38,535 bases of DNA, taken from Chara braunii (Eukaryota > Streptophyta > Charophyceae > Charales > Characeae). Positions 28,687 to 38,535 of the stretch are shown here, one piece after another. The DNA lies in NCBI GenBank assembly GCA_003427395.1, contig BFEA01000260.1, forward strand, positions 1,678,959 to 1,717,493, written 5' to 3'. Under the pieces are notes generated by a model. The model was given only the letters and a program-made list of their open reading frames with translations, was not told where the DNA came from and made no database searches. Position 1 is the first letter of the stretch, and each line of letters opens with the position of its first letter. The translations under genes were made by a program, and so were the position numbers.

Positions 28687-29010
28687 ATGGCTTTGCACGG
28701 GTATAGACCCTGCTATTGGTACCACCAGATTCAGTGGAAGCCTATGTCCGGGGAGGGGCCCTGGATTACGACTATACTTAACTACGACGGGGGAGACGAG
28801 CTAAGACTGAGGATCAACGTGGAGGGAGGAAAAAAGGAGGAGATGCGGACTGATGGAAAGNTANAGGACGCTATCACAGAGANGAAAGATCGTGTGGAAA
28901 GGCGCTGCAGAAGGGACGGTGTGCCGNCGAAAATGCAGGTAACGGTCTCATATCATGAGACCGAGACTTCGATGGACACGGCGGACTGGGAGCAGGCCCA
29001 CCTGGAATGA
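28687..29010 (+). CDS. 3' LTR copy of the 107-aa ORF
   Basis: Counterpart of 9139-9462. Here the frame is open upstream to 28621 because the 5' copy's TGA reads GCA, but the first shared ATG is at 28687. Several codons contain N. From about residue 17 on the two copies are identical apart from Ns. Confidence 0.38.
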   Translation: MALHGYRPCYWYHQIQWKPMSGEGPWITTILNYDGGDELRLRINVEGGKKEEMRTDGKXXDAITEXKDRVERRCRRDGVPXKMQVTVSYHETETSMDTADWEQAHLE

Positions 29011-30013
29011 GACTCAGGTGGAGAGAGCGAGATGAGCGAGGCCGAGGACCGGGAGACGGACCTCAGGTCNTGGATCAGATCAGGNGAGATCCAGAGGCAT
29101 CACCAAGCTGCGAAGCCGGTGGAAGAGNGACCTGAGCCCANNTCACGACAGCTGANGCCCAGAGNCCGTGGGACTGGGGAAAAACAGGGCAAAGGGAAGA
29201 AACGTGCGTGAGGCGAGAGGGAATCGATACGCATGGCGACAGGGTCAGCAGCGAGTAGGCTGAGGCAGGGACGCGTGGCACGTGAGACATTCGACAGATG
29301 TCGTGNGAGAAAGNGAGAGAAGGTCAACGNGTGGAAGANAGGAGAGGAAGTTGACGTCAGCACTACAGACCACGCACTAGAATGTGGAGTGAGTGATTGG
29401 GACGTGTANAGTACTGGGGGCGACCCCCGAGGCAGTTACGCCCGTACNTGGTCGACGCGTGGCGTGGTCAAGGGACGAGAGAGTGCATGTTGGCGAGAGG
29501 AGGGCGCAAGTATGTTGATGTCAACACGAGCCCGGGTCTTCACGTTCTTCACCCACTCTGCTGGGGCAGGCAATTGGAGAGTGGCGTGTGGNCGGTACTC
29601 NTNAGCAACTGAGAGCCGAGGAGAGGAAGGCTAGCTGCGGCCTACTAGCAACGCAGAGGGGAGAGGGAATTGATGGATGACATTTGGCCGCCATTGGACC
29701 TAGCTCAGAAGCAAAGAAAAGCGACCCACCAAAGTGAGCTCCTGGGTTTAGTAAGACCGCTCCCTCTCAACTTCTCCATGGACAGTAAGGAGGCGTGAGA
29801 CAGTTAGAGGGGGCCGCGGCTCTTCTTGGTGCGCATTGGAGGGCGCGAGTTGAACTTGACGCGATTGACTCCAACCATAGTTTTTCGCTCCAGCAGGATA
29901 CTCTTCCGTTAGGTGAGCAAAGCCTGACTACACTGTGGGGGTCTTGGTGCAAAGCTTAAACTAAGTGTGCACATGCGTTCCCCCAGCCTTGGCACCATCG
30001 CTATTGGCCAGTA

Positions 30014-30538
30014 ATGTGTATACTTAGGCGAGACGCGACAACCAAGAAACAGCAGAAGTACGCAATGGGCTCGGGTCTGTGTGACACACGTCTCCACGGA
30101 AATCTGCAGAGAAAAGAAGGATTCGACATCGTTTTCTTTTCCGGGGGTGCATATGAGACTTTAGGGGCAAGTCATGACTTATGTGGTAGAGGTGGCAGAG
30201 TGTCAAGAGTCGTGAGTAATTGTTTGACGTCAGGGAGCCCGAGTGTGAAAGAGAGAAAAAGAGCATTTAGAGGAGACGACCTGGGAGGACTCTTGCACAA
30301 AACATGTGATGGCAATTATTGTGCGCCACATTCTCTCGTGTTGTGGACACTTGCTAGGCGTCACGGGAGAAGTCCTCAGGCGGGGAGTGCGGGATACGTC
30401 CTCTATTGGAGAGAACAAGCGAGGGAAGACAGGAGGGAAAAGTTGCTCCTGTTGAAAAAAAGAAGACTCTATTTACCTGGTCCGTCTGCGCCCAGTCTCC
30501 TTTTTACGAACGTCGGTCATTCACCATCCGAGGGTTAA
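30014..30538 (+). CDS. 3' LTR copy of the unrecognised 174-codon ORF
   Basis: Identical to 10466-10990. Because the whole surrounding tract is identical, this adds no independent support for coding. Confidence 0.27.
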   Translation: MCILRRDATTKKQQKYAMGSGLCDTRLHGNLQRKEGFDIVFFSGGAYETLGASHDLCGRGGRVSRVVSNCLTSGSPSVKERKRAFRGDDLGGLLHKTCDGNYCAPHSLVLWTLARRHGRSPQAGSAGYVLYWREQAREDRREKLLLLKKRRLYLPGPSAPSLLFTNVGHSPSEG

Positions 30539-31305
30539 TCAGGCAGATCGATTAGTAAGAGCGGCCCATGGTAGGGGCCTTGTCAGAGCTAGTCTTATTC
30601 GTATAATGGGAAGGTGCTCGAAGGCTTGGTAAGGGGGATTAAGAAAAGCATTAATGACATTGCTGTTGAGAACCTTCTGAAAAGTTTTTCTGTCCTCATT
30701 TTGACGAAGCTTCCAGATAAGATCCCAAATAACTCTGAATAATTTCCCTCCTTCCTATCGCCTATTCTATTTTCTTTTCCTAATCGGTTGAATCGGTTTG
30801 ATTGATTAGGCCGGCCGATCGGGCTGTGTAAGTGAGGAAACGACAGGTTCACTATAAACAAGGTATATCAGAGTGAGAAAGTAATACCAGCTTATGGCTA
30901 CAGCTAAGATACACCAGGAAGGAGATGGCCATGAGCGAGCAGCTGGCTAAAAGGATCGGGGAAACTAAGAGAAATTTTGATTTTATTGGTATGTTGTGCG
31001 TCATTGTGATTTCCTATTGAGTGTGTCAATCTCTGGAGAGACTCGCTCTGCTGCTGGTAGAACCGGAGTCACTTTGTTCTGCTTTGCATGCCTGATAGTG
31101 AACTGTCTTGAAGTGTTTGATTAGCGTCTGCTCTCTCACCCCCTGCATGTTTGACTCAGTGAGAGTAGGAACAATGAGGATAAACGGAATATGGTTCCTT
31201 CGTTACTCATGTAACCACCTGATCCTCTATTTACATAGGTCTACGTACGCTCCTTTGATCGGACGCGAGCATGTACACATAAGTTTGTGCATGCCCTGTG
31301 TCTAA

Positions 31306-32778
31306 TTGCGCATTCGCCTGCTTGATCGGGCAAACGAACAGTTGAACACATACGCCTACTGGGTTAGAGATCGTACGATTTCAAGGAAGCATGAATGTAT
31401 AGACTCTTGCAAGGGTTTTGAGGAAAATTTTATTTAGGCTTATTGAAGAGAAAATTATGCCTGGTCGGATTTGCAGCACTCTTTCCTGCATATAGATGGG
31501 GAAGAGGAAAACAACGCTAAGAAATATCTTTTATCTCATCGCAAAGTTTTTACTAGATGCTGATTAATAACTTACAAGTCTGGGATTGAGTGAAAACCGC
31601 AAGTAAGGTCAAGATTTCTTGTCATAGTTGGCGAGGCTTCAAACATGCTGTGTCTTGCTCTAATTGTGCCCTGGTTCTGTTAAGGCTGGTTTACTGAATG
31701 GTCTACCCATGGTTGGTGGACCTGACCTTTTCCCGTCTGGGGTTAGAAGTTGCTAGTATCTTTATCTGGGCGCGAATGCCTGAGTCTTTACTTCTAAGCA
31801 GATGATGCCGAACCCGGCCAAACCCCTGCGCTCGATTTAAAAGGCTAGACGCAGATGCGGATACAGCCCAGAATCATTACCCTGAGCGCGGGGGCATGCG
31901 TTAAAAGAGGATCTCTTGAAAGTCTGGTTGGTAGTAGGAGCTCACGCCGGTGAGGTGTTAGTGGTCTTACCAATCAAAGGCATTCACTTCTGATAATGCC
32001 CAGTATCTCGTTGGTGTAAAGCTAGATTCGACTGTGAATGAGTGGAACACCAAGTCTGAAACGGTGAATCTCATGGCAGAATTGTCGTTAGCCGTATCCT
32101 TAGGAAACTCTGTTTCCTGTGATGGAGATGTGACCCGCCGATTCTCAGTAAAACCACGCAGGAGACTTCTGGTCCGTCAGCAAAACGGTCACGAAAGCTG
32201 GGAGCTGTTCTGATTGATCAGAGATTGTGGCTAACAAAACGGTTCAACTCACAAAAGTCGAAAGAGATCATACTAATTGTGGGCATGAGCCGCGTTTATG
32301 GATGTTGAGATGGTCGGGCACCTTGGGCTTGAACCAGATATGACAAGCCTAACACACAGCGGATTTCAATTACAAATGGAATGTATGGCAGAAAGTGGTC
32401 TCCTCTCTGAACAAGTGTTTACAGTTCACTGTCCCTGACTTACCATGTGAGAATCAATCAGCAAGATACGACAGTGATTTCCTCTGACGTCATTGTTGTG
32501 ATGCCTTGGGCCCAGGGAAGTCACTTTTGACAGCACGTATTTCGTTCATGAGAGACGAGTTTGCTATCATGAATCAGGCTAAAAGTTGGTCCTAGTCGGA
32601 CACAAAGTGCGTTGTAAGGGTATGGGCATCAATGCGAACTAGCCTGCAAACCAGAGACTATTGGTGGTCATTTCATAAGTCTACCACCAACAAAATCCAA
32701 GCCCAGACTCTTAGTACCTTGAACTCCAGTGAGGTTCCGAGCTCGGATCGAAAAGCGAGTATACTAAGACTGAGTAAA
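31306..32778. other. 3' LTR middle portion without a supported gene
   Basis: Counterpart of about 11758-13325, diverged by several percent and with indels. I see no gene. Confidence 0.45.
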
Positions 32779-33027
32779 ATGGGGGATGGAAGTATGGTGA
32801 GAGTTACCTATTCGTTAGATCGAGACAAAACAGACGACTGGGAAGGGGGTGTTACCGGAGTCTCACAATCCCAAATCGAGATGATGAGAGGACATGCGTT
32901 GGACCTAGAGAGAGGACAGAGTATTATCGAGTACAATGTTTACTTTTGTGGATCGGATGGAAAACCGCACAGCACCTGCTTTTGGTTAGAGACGGTCGAG
33001 CAGGCAAGGACAAAGGCTGAACGGTAA
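32779..33027 (+). CDS. Family A ORF, 3' LTR copy of the 13326 ORF
   Basis: Also 82 aa from ATG; the open frame extends back to 32632. It differs from the 5' copy at about seven residues (for example DW for GK at 20-21, Q32 for L, E51 for K). It retains the MM, AL, QSII and TVEQAR blocks. E at position 51 agrees with the 14355 paralogue, so this copy may be closer to the ancestral sequence. Confidence 0.62.
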   Translation: MGDGSMVRVTYSLDRDKTDDWEGGVTGVSQSQIEMMRGHALDLERGQSIIEYNVYFCGSDGKPHSTCFWLETVEQARTKAER

Positions 33028-33807
33028 AAAGAAAAACGATCAGACGGTGTTCGAACAAGGCACCTGGATTATCAGAACTCAGACTCAGTGCTCTGAACGG
33101 TATTAGGCGGACTGTGTATTCTGGACAGTACTCAGAACTGTACTCGGAGCTGTTCTCGGAGCGGTTCTCAGGACAGTACTTGGGACTGCATTCAGAACAG
33201 TACTGAGAATAGTGCTCAGAGCGGCAATCTGTGCACAAGATAGCACTCAGTACGGTACTTGGGGCAACATTCAGTGCTGAGAGCAGTAATCAGGCCAGCA
33301 CTCAGAATGGTGTTCAAAACGGTATTTAACTGCCCCTCAGTCATTACTTAATTGTTATATCAACCACTACTCAGTCATCTATTTAGTCGGCACTCAGCAA
33401 CCATTCAGCAGTCAGAGACGGTGCATCAGAGTAAGCAATCACGGCGACAGCCATCAGTCAGTAATCAAACCGCAGTCAATCAACTTCCTGATTAACATTC
33501 AATCGGTTCTTCGGAAAATTGCATCTAGATACAACAATCAGAGACACCAGTCGAAAACAGTNATCAGAGNGNGGCAGTNAGAGACAGCAACAAAGGCAGT
33601 GTCCGGAATAGCANTCAGACGCAGCTTTCCGGAGAACTGTATTCCGAAAACCAGTACCTTTAACTGTACTCAGATCAGTACTCGGACTCANCACTCTGAA
33701 ATTGCAGAGGANACTGCAATCTACCCAAAGGNCTTCTCGTACCNGGGTCATCCAAGAGTCACCCGTTTCGAGTTGGTGATNTAATGTAGCGAGAATACNG
33801 CGAGAAT

Positions 33808-34059
33808 ATGGGCAGCANCAACACANTTAGAGTTTCCTGCTCGCTGTATCAGAGTGNTGAGGAGACCTGGAGGGAGAGCGCAGTGGAAGAGTACAATCAG
33901 CAGACAATCATGATGATGGAGTACGCTCTGACGCTGGTGAGAGATCACACTCGGATTGAGTATACTTATAATTTACATGACAAAAACGACACATTGTGCG
34001 CTACTATTTCCTCAGTGGGCACTGTAGAGGAAGCAAGGAAGGNTGTCCGGGATTCTTAA
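33808..34059 (+). CDS. Family A ORF, 3' LTR copy of the 14355 ORF
   Basis: Same 83 codons as 14355-14606, with the same N positions plus one more N near the C-terminus. It lies within a tract of near identity between the LTRs. Confidence 0.58.
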   Translation: MGSXNTXRVSCSLYQSXEETWRESAVEEYNQQTIMMMEYALTLVRDHTRIEYTYNLHDKNDTLCATISSVGTVEEARKXVRDS

Positions 34060-34253
34060 TGAGANAAGTTACGGGCAGACTGTAGAGAATTAGCTAGACT
34101 TCGAAACAACAGTTTTCAACATCCAATTCTCAGCAAAACAGTTTTCAGTAATCAGTCATTAGCAATCATTTAATCAGCAATCAATCACTAGCAATCAGTT
34201 TGGTAGTCAGTTTTCAGGGACCATCTGGTCAGTTTGTACTGGCAAGAGTACTC

Positions 34254-34794
34254 ATGAGCACAGTTCAGTCTGCNNCGNTCAGTGAGTCAGTGCTGGNCAA
34301 CCTNAATNGGATCTCATGCAAAGAGGCATTTCATTATCAGTATGTTAGTGTCACTGGCTTCAGACAGAGAGCCTTGTCAATCTTCATTGTCCAGACCAGT
34401 TTTGCTGATGGCACTATCCACGATCTGAGGCCTTACCTGAAGAAGGGCAAGGAGACTCATGAACTTTTCGATCCAGTCTGAGCAGAGAGAGAGGGAGCTT
34501 GATGAGAGTGGTACTACGTTGATCCGCGGCTTCGGGCTCATGCTTTATACTGACTATCCTAGGCCTCCAATCCCTTCTCTTCTCACTGATGGCACAAGTT
34601 GGCTGGACGTGATTGGTTTGGCAAAGAGGTACATCTCTCCAGCGGTGATCGCCATTGAGGCGTTGACTGAGCCCACCGAGTATCCTTACCTCAGACGAGG
34701 GGTCTTTTTAATGGACGGGCTGCCTTCATTGTGGGAGGAGTTTTGCTCTATGGTTAATTACCATGTTATGTGCCTCGGATGGTCGTGCTTATAG
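34254..34794 (+). pseudogene. Family B ORF, 3' LTR copy, broken by a 23-bp deletion
   Basis: Counterpart of 14801-15364. Up to about 34478 the frame matches (through DLRPYLKKG). A 23-bp deletion then removes the start of the helix segment and shifts the frame. The remainder, including PPIPSL and DGTSWLDVIGLA, is open in another frame to 34794. Changes after the deletion (for example P to L, D to A, R to H) show no sign of constraint. Only the 5' LTR copy is intact. Confidence 0.75.
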
Positions 34795-35372
34795 CTTGTA
34801 GGCTACAGTTGGCATTTTGTCACGAAGCCTCAATCTCAGATTGTACGTGGGCGTGGGTCTCGGCACCAAAGAAGATCAGTGAAAAGAGAGATTGAGAGAG
34901 ACTGACCAGAGGGATGAGTGAGGGCTCTTGAGAGGTGCTGACCATGCCCGTTTATATGTACTTTCAGAGATTATTATGAGTTCTCATTCTTCCCTCACTC
35001 AATTGCCCCTGTTTTTGCTCGAGTCAGTCAGTCTTATTTTCTACATTATTCTTGCTTGATGATTGTCTTCGTGGATGTTTTGTCACAGTTCTCAAAATCA
35101 GATTGACATAATTGATGCATGTACAGCACCCCATAATTTATGATTATTATTTGCATAATTCTCTGTTGTTCTGAATCAAAATAAAAGATTCCTAAGACCG
35201 GGGACCGGCGAAGACCGCAATTGAAGGGTCTCGCTCGACGCCGGACGCACACAACAGAAAGGGATTTGCATTATTTAATTTATTTATTTATTGCAATCAC
35301 ATACAAAATTCTGCGTGACAGCCTGTTGGCTTTCCGGTCGCCCGAAGCGACTTGACTGGAAAAAGTGCGATA

Positions 35373-35376
35373 CCGC
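35373..35376. repeat. Target-site duplication, right copy (CCGC)
   Basis: This is the partner of 7516-7519. Joining 7519 to 35377 would restore the interrupted minus-strand LTR. Confidence 0.7.
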
Positions 35377-36761
35377 GTCAACCCCGCACGTTTGGCACCA
35401 GCTTGTCGGGTCGCCTGACTCCCACTTCAACTCACTCTTATTTCACTCGTGAGCGGACCCTTACTGATCGCGCTACCCCGAGCTTCCAACAGCTGGTTAA
35501 GAGAGCTAACTAATCGCGCAGCCGGAATTTATTGCGTGCATGCATGCGCGAAGAACACGGAATTACAAGGACTTAGAAATAAGATTAGAGAGGGAGCGCC
35601 TGTGTTTTGCATGACCGGGCCACGGCGTGGGGGACTTTGCCTCTCTCCACGTATCGACCCGATCATGCAGCCCGCGGGCGGGCTAGACATCACAAGAAGA
35701 AGCGAAGGCGGGAAAGACGAAGCACAAGAAGAAAGATACAGTTACAATGGCGCCCGCCCAAAATTACAGTTACACACCCGATTAAAGGCGCCGACTAATC
35801 AGAGTTCCGTTGCAGCCGCACTGAGAAGTGCGTAAGCAAAAAGCGTTGCGCGGCAAAAGAAGATCCTAAATTGCAAAATTCCTAAATTCCTATCTAATGC
35901 GGAAAAGCAAAGAGCACAAGCTCCGAAAAGGAAGTCCGAAATTCCGAGAGCCATCAGGGCTTGGCAAGATCTGAAGAAAAAGAATTCAAAAAGAAATTTC
36001 AAAAAGAACGAAGCAAAATTCCCGCGCGATGTTCGCGCCTAAAAAGTCCAAGCCCGAAACAAAAAGAAGTGACGTCAACATTTATTAATCGCACTTATGA
36101 CAGCGCGCCACTCACACAGCCAATCAACCAATCGATTGTCCCGGGGCCCACCCGGGCCTTAACCAGCCATCTGAAAGGAACCGACGCAAAAAGACAAAGG
36201 AGCAAGGACACCGATGCAATTTCCCATCCATCCCAATCTCCCGTAATTGGCCCATCCTTCCCAGCTTATGACCCCTCATTGCTTTCGCGCAGAAAATCGC
36301 GCGGTGCAGAAATCGGTTCGTCACAACCATGGCTCACGACTCATAACACCTGGGAATTTCTCCCCGACGATCATTTCTCGTGTCATATTCAACCAGCTAA
36401 TGTTGTATTGATTCAGGGAGAACAATACGTAGACCACCTTGCACAGATGGGAGCAGGAACAGGCCCCTAATTACCCTCCCCTACCCCTCCCCCTCCCCTG
36501 CCCAGTCACTCTCAGCCCACACCTCCCTATCCAGCTACTGCCCCTACATCTCCACCTGAAGTGCCGTCCTGGATGGAGTCCGCAGACTCGCCAATGAAGC
36601 AGAAGTCAGAGGAAGCTGGATGCAAAGTGGACTCTATTGAAGATATAGGGGCTTAAGCAGGGTTTAATAAAGATAGGAAAGAATGAAGGGAATGGATGGC
36701 AAAGCAACGGCGGCATCGGAGCAGGGTCAAGCTATAATGAGTAGACGGGACATAGACCGAG
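35373..36761. other. Right flank: presumed remainder of the minus-strand LTR and beyond
   Basis: This should begin with the rest of the interrupted minus-strand LTR. The GC-rich start (to about 35840) fits the DNA left of 7520. From about 35840 to 36060 the plus strand is A-rich with repeated AAATTCC and AAAAAGAA words. Plus-strand open frames of 128 and 169 codons (35449, 35961) have low-complexity products without domains and run against the LTR direction, so I do not call them genes. The far end of the LTR was not found. Confidence 0.4.
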
Positions 36762-36765
36762 TTAA

Positions 36766-36964
36766 ACCACCAGTACTTGGCCCATATATCGGCCGCGGGC
36801 CTTAGCGTTAACGCTACGCAAAGTTCGCGCTTCGGGCAACCGGACCTGGAAGGCTGGCACCGCCAGCCTTTCCAAAAACCAAAATAGAATTGGCGTTTCG
36901 GCGGGAAACGGCGCGCAGGGCACTTCCAGGCTCGGCTGCGATAGCTGGGCCAAGTACCGGTGGT
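36766..36964. mobile_element. 199-bp MITE with 19-bp terminal inverted repeats and flanking TTAA
   Basis: ACCACCAGTACTTGGCCCA (36766-36784) is inverted at 36946-36964 with 18 of 19 matches, and a weaker inverted match continues about 20 bp inward. TTAA is present directly outside both ends (36762-36765 and 36965-36968). Inside are a 14-bp palindrome, TAGCGTTAACGCTA (36803-36816), and a perfect 9-bp hairpin AAGGCTGGC/GCCAGCCTT (36850-36870). It has no coding capacity. TTAA duplication suggests mobilisation by a piggyBac-like transposase, but the termini do not start with the usual CCC, so the superfamily is open. Confidence 0.78.
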
Positions 36965-36968
36965 TTAA

Positions 36969-37773
36969 ATGGAGAAACTGGAAAAAAGGGGATGAGGGGA
37001 TGAGAGACCAAGGAAGGAGAATTGGACGAAGAGGCCTATGGAGATCTATAGCTAGGACAGCCTTTACGTCTTTATGTCTGTATGTCTTTATCTCTTTTTG
37101 TCTTTACATCTTTATGTCCTGATGCCTTAACCCACCAGAAGTAAACTGTATAGTGAAACCGTCAATACTTTGGAGTCGACATAAGCTTGCCACTCCGATA
37201 ACACACACAAATCAACCAGAATAGCCTCCAATAACACACATTATAAATCAACCAGAATAGCTATAGGACGATTTCACAGCTTGACACTGAATAATACAGG
37301 TAGAAAAACAGCAACCTTATCAGTGTTCGCCTAAGCCTAGCCTGCGAGCCACAAACTGTTACCACATCGACAAATACAGATCGAAGTACAACTGTTCTGT
37401 TGTCATAAGCCACACGGCAAATGTGAAAACTGTAAAGGTAGAGCTGCAGCTGCAATGGGGGAATCAATATAGAAACTGGAACCTTGGTCTTCAGTACCAG
37501 CATACAAACAGCATAAGGCAACAAGTAGATTATTATTAGATAGTAATTGACAGTCAACAGGTCATAGTAACAACACCATAACTGATAGCTCGCTGAATGC
37601 TCCATTAAAATAGGTCTGAGAGAGTGCTGGGCCCCTCACAGCCCAGCCTCTCATGCATACTGCTGGTGCTGCTCCCCACTAATAGATGGAGCCTCCCCGA
37701 CGGTGCTAGCGGTGTCGGCTTGAACTGCTTCTATCAGCACCCCTAGCAGCCACTCGGGTTGTTTTGCTTTGAG
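36969..37773. other. Unassigned stretch with small repeats
   Basis: A short T/C-rich tandem run built on TCTTTATG lies at about 37066-37125. A duplicated unit beginning ATAACACAC and ending AATCAACCAGAATAGC is at 37198-37225 and 37231-37261. No gene is supported; minus-strand frames here are Leu/Tyr-rich and domain-free. Confidence 0.45.
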
Positions 37774-37797
37774 AAAAAAAAAAAAAAAAAAAAAAAA
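37774..37797. repeat. Poly(A) tract (24 A)
   Basis: An uninterrupted A run with a second A-rich patch about 30 bp later (37818-37850). The sequence before it (about 37600-37773) is GC-balanced. That fits a retroposed transcript or SINE-like copy ending in poly(A), but no flanking duplication or tRNA-like promoter was found. Confidence 0.6.
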
Positions 37798-38314
37798 GAA
37801 CACCCTGGGCTTTTGAATAAAAAGATTAAAAAAAAAGAAAAAGAAAGGTAACAGGGTTAGATGGATCCCAGGACATAAAATAACATAAATTGAGAGCACA
37901 CTATATATGATGCTCAATATCTATTACAGATCTCTGCAGTCCAGAGGGCCTGTTGGCTACAAAAAAGCACAGTGAGAATGATAACAACATAACAACAGCA
38001 TTCAACGGATGCCTTGGGTAGCTTAGGGTAGGCCCTGAGTCTCATAGGTTAGACCTTGGCCTGGTGGGGGACTATCAGTAGTATGAGAAATTGCCTGTGG
38101 TAGGTAGAGAAGGGATACTCTCTAGGTACAAGGATCGCCTGACCACGGATTGGCTCGTAGGGTCGGGTACACAAAAAGATAATTATAGGGGTTGGCTCGC
38201 TCACTGTGCCTGCAACTGCTGTCCCGCTGTGTTCCGAGGAAAAAGGGGGCTGCGCTGGGGAGAGCGTTGAGGCAGGAGGGGGGGGGGCATACATACCCCG
38301 TGGGCTGAGAAAAG

Positions 38315-38481
38315 GAGTCACAAAAACGAGTTATAATTGCAGCATGGACCAAGATACAGTTTGCAATTGCAGTTGGGGCAATGTATACAACCCATCTTTC
38401 TGGCCAGGTGTAGGGTGCCCTAAGTGCAATTGCAAATTGTATCTTGCCCCATAGTGCAATTATAACTCATTTTTGTGACTC
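38315..38481. repeat. Long hairpin: 66-bp arms, 58/66 paired, 35-nt loop
   Basis: The left arm is 38315-38380 and the right arm 38416-38481. The arms begin GAGTCACAAAAA on each strand, and the pairing includes GAGTTATAATTGCA and TTTGCAATTGCA without indels; I count eight mismatches. It has no open frame of its own. It is either a foldback MITE (no target duplication seen) or, if transcribed, a small-RNA hairpin precursor. Confidence 0.8.
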
Positions 38482-38535
38482 TACTAATGCCCACCGAGTC
38501 AGCGAGTTGTAGTCAGCAAGTTGTGAGGATTGTGG

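Larger units (their letters stand above)
7520..35372 (+). mobile_element. Giant Ty3/gypsy-type LTR retrotransposon with 8.4-kb LTRs
   Basis: The direct repeats 7520-15942 and 27068-35372 each begin TGTCG. The first ends CGACA, the exact inverse of TGTCG, and the second ends CGATA. CCGC precedes 7520 and follows 35372, a 4-bp target-site duplication. A tRNA-Asp-like primer-binding site lies 4 bp inside the 5' LTR edge, and a G-rich tract abuts the 3' LTR. The 11.1-kb internal region carries gag, protease, RT, RNase H and integrase in gypsy order, plus five unknown ORFs upstream of gag and 3 kb of repeats downstream of pol. All main ORFs lie on the plus strand. Gag-pol is disrupted, so this copy is not autonomous. 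Such long LTRs exceed those of the giant plant families I know, such as Ogre (about 5-6 kb). Confidence 0.93.
27068..35372 (+). repeat. 3' LTR of the giant element (8,305 bp)
   Basis: This is a direct repeat of 7520-15942. It begins TGTCG and ends CGATA instead of CGACA. In most parts it differs from the 5' copy by a few percent. It lacks about 115 bp (junction near 32514) and 23 bp (junction near 34478), and has extra segments near 31733-31766 and 32660-32680. It carries copies of all LTR ORFs, of which family B is broken. Confidence 0.92.

Noticed and set aside
7520-35372. Simple segmental duplication instead of LTRs
   Set aside because: Matching inverted terminal pentamers, a target duplication, a primer-binding site and gag-pol in the right order make the LTR reading much stronger.
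35449-36470. Plus-strand frames of 128 and 169 codons in the right flank
   Set aside because: Low-complexity products, no domain, and an orientation opposite to the LTR they probably lie in.
37261-37917. Minus-strand hydrophobic frames (membrane proteins)
   Set aside because: Short, overlapping, partly created by the poly(A) tract, and without any family signature.

Overview
The window looks like transposon-dense nuclear DNA of a eukaryote. It has two Ty3/gypsy-type gag/protease regions, primer-binding sites complementary to tRNA-Asp and tRNA-iMet, AT-rich low-complexity DNA, MITE-like hairpins, and no bacterial operons or ribosome-binding sites. The style of the reverse transcriptases reminds me of streptophyte algae such as Chara. 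That is an impression from memory, not a database result.

The dominant object is one giant LTR retrotransposon on the + strand, 7520-35372 (27,853 bp). Its direct LTRs are about 8.4 kb (7520-15942) and 8.3 kb (27068-35372). Each begins TGTCG. The 5' LTR ends CGACA and the 3' LTR ends CGATA. The same 4 bp (CCGC) lie immediately outside both ends. A tRNA-Asp-like primer-binding site follows the 5' LTR after four bases, and a G-rich tract with a hairpin precedes the 3' LTR. Internally there are, in order, five short tightly packed ORFs (16280-18222), gag (18292-20070), protease, RT, RNase H and integrase (20067-24010), then 3 kb of degenerate tandem repeats and antisense open frames. Gag-pol is broken by frameshifts and by stops that look like C:G-to-T:A transitions.

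The most unusual content is two families of small ORFs of unknown function that occur both inside the LTRs and in the internal region ahead of gag. Family A (about 80-95 aa) has members at 13326, 14355, 17689 and 17983, and perhaps 9139. Family B (about 117-190 aa) has members at 14801, 16280, 16683 and 17117. The order is A-A-B | B-B-B-A-A-gag. The five internal ORFs are spaced like an operon, with TGATG overlaps or 2-3 nt gaps. I know no LTR element described with this cassette, and it is my candidate for an undescribed system.

The giant element sits inside an older retroelement on the - strand (about 7519 down to 2951). That element has a TATA box, an ORF in its LTR or leader, a tRNA-iMet primer-binding site, gypsy-like gag with a CCHC knuckle and a DSGA aspartic protease. 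In the same reading frame it then has an RT that resembles Penelope-like or TERT-like enzymes rather than gypsy ones. The gag/protease plus non-gypsy RT combination is unusual.

The flanks hold little recognisable coding sequence. On the left (1-2630) are a diverged duplicated 112-bp unit, a strong GC hairpin, an AT-rich tract and five spaced copies of a conserved motif with inverted flanks. On the right (35373-38535) are a 199-bp MITE with TTAA on both sides, a poly(A) tract and a 167-nt long-arm hairpin. Single-base Ns fall at the same positions in both LTR copies, so parts of the LTRs may be assembly consensus.
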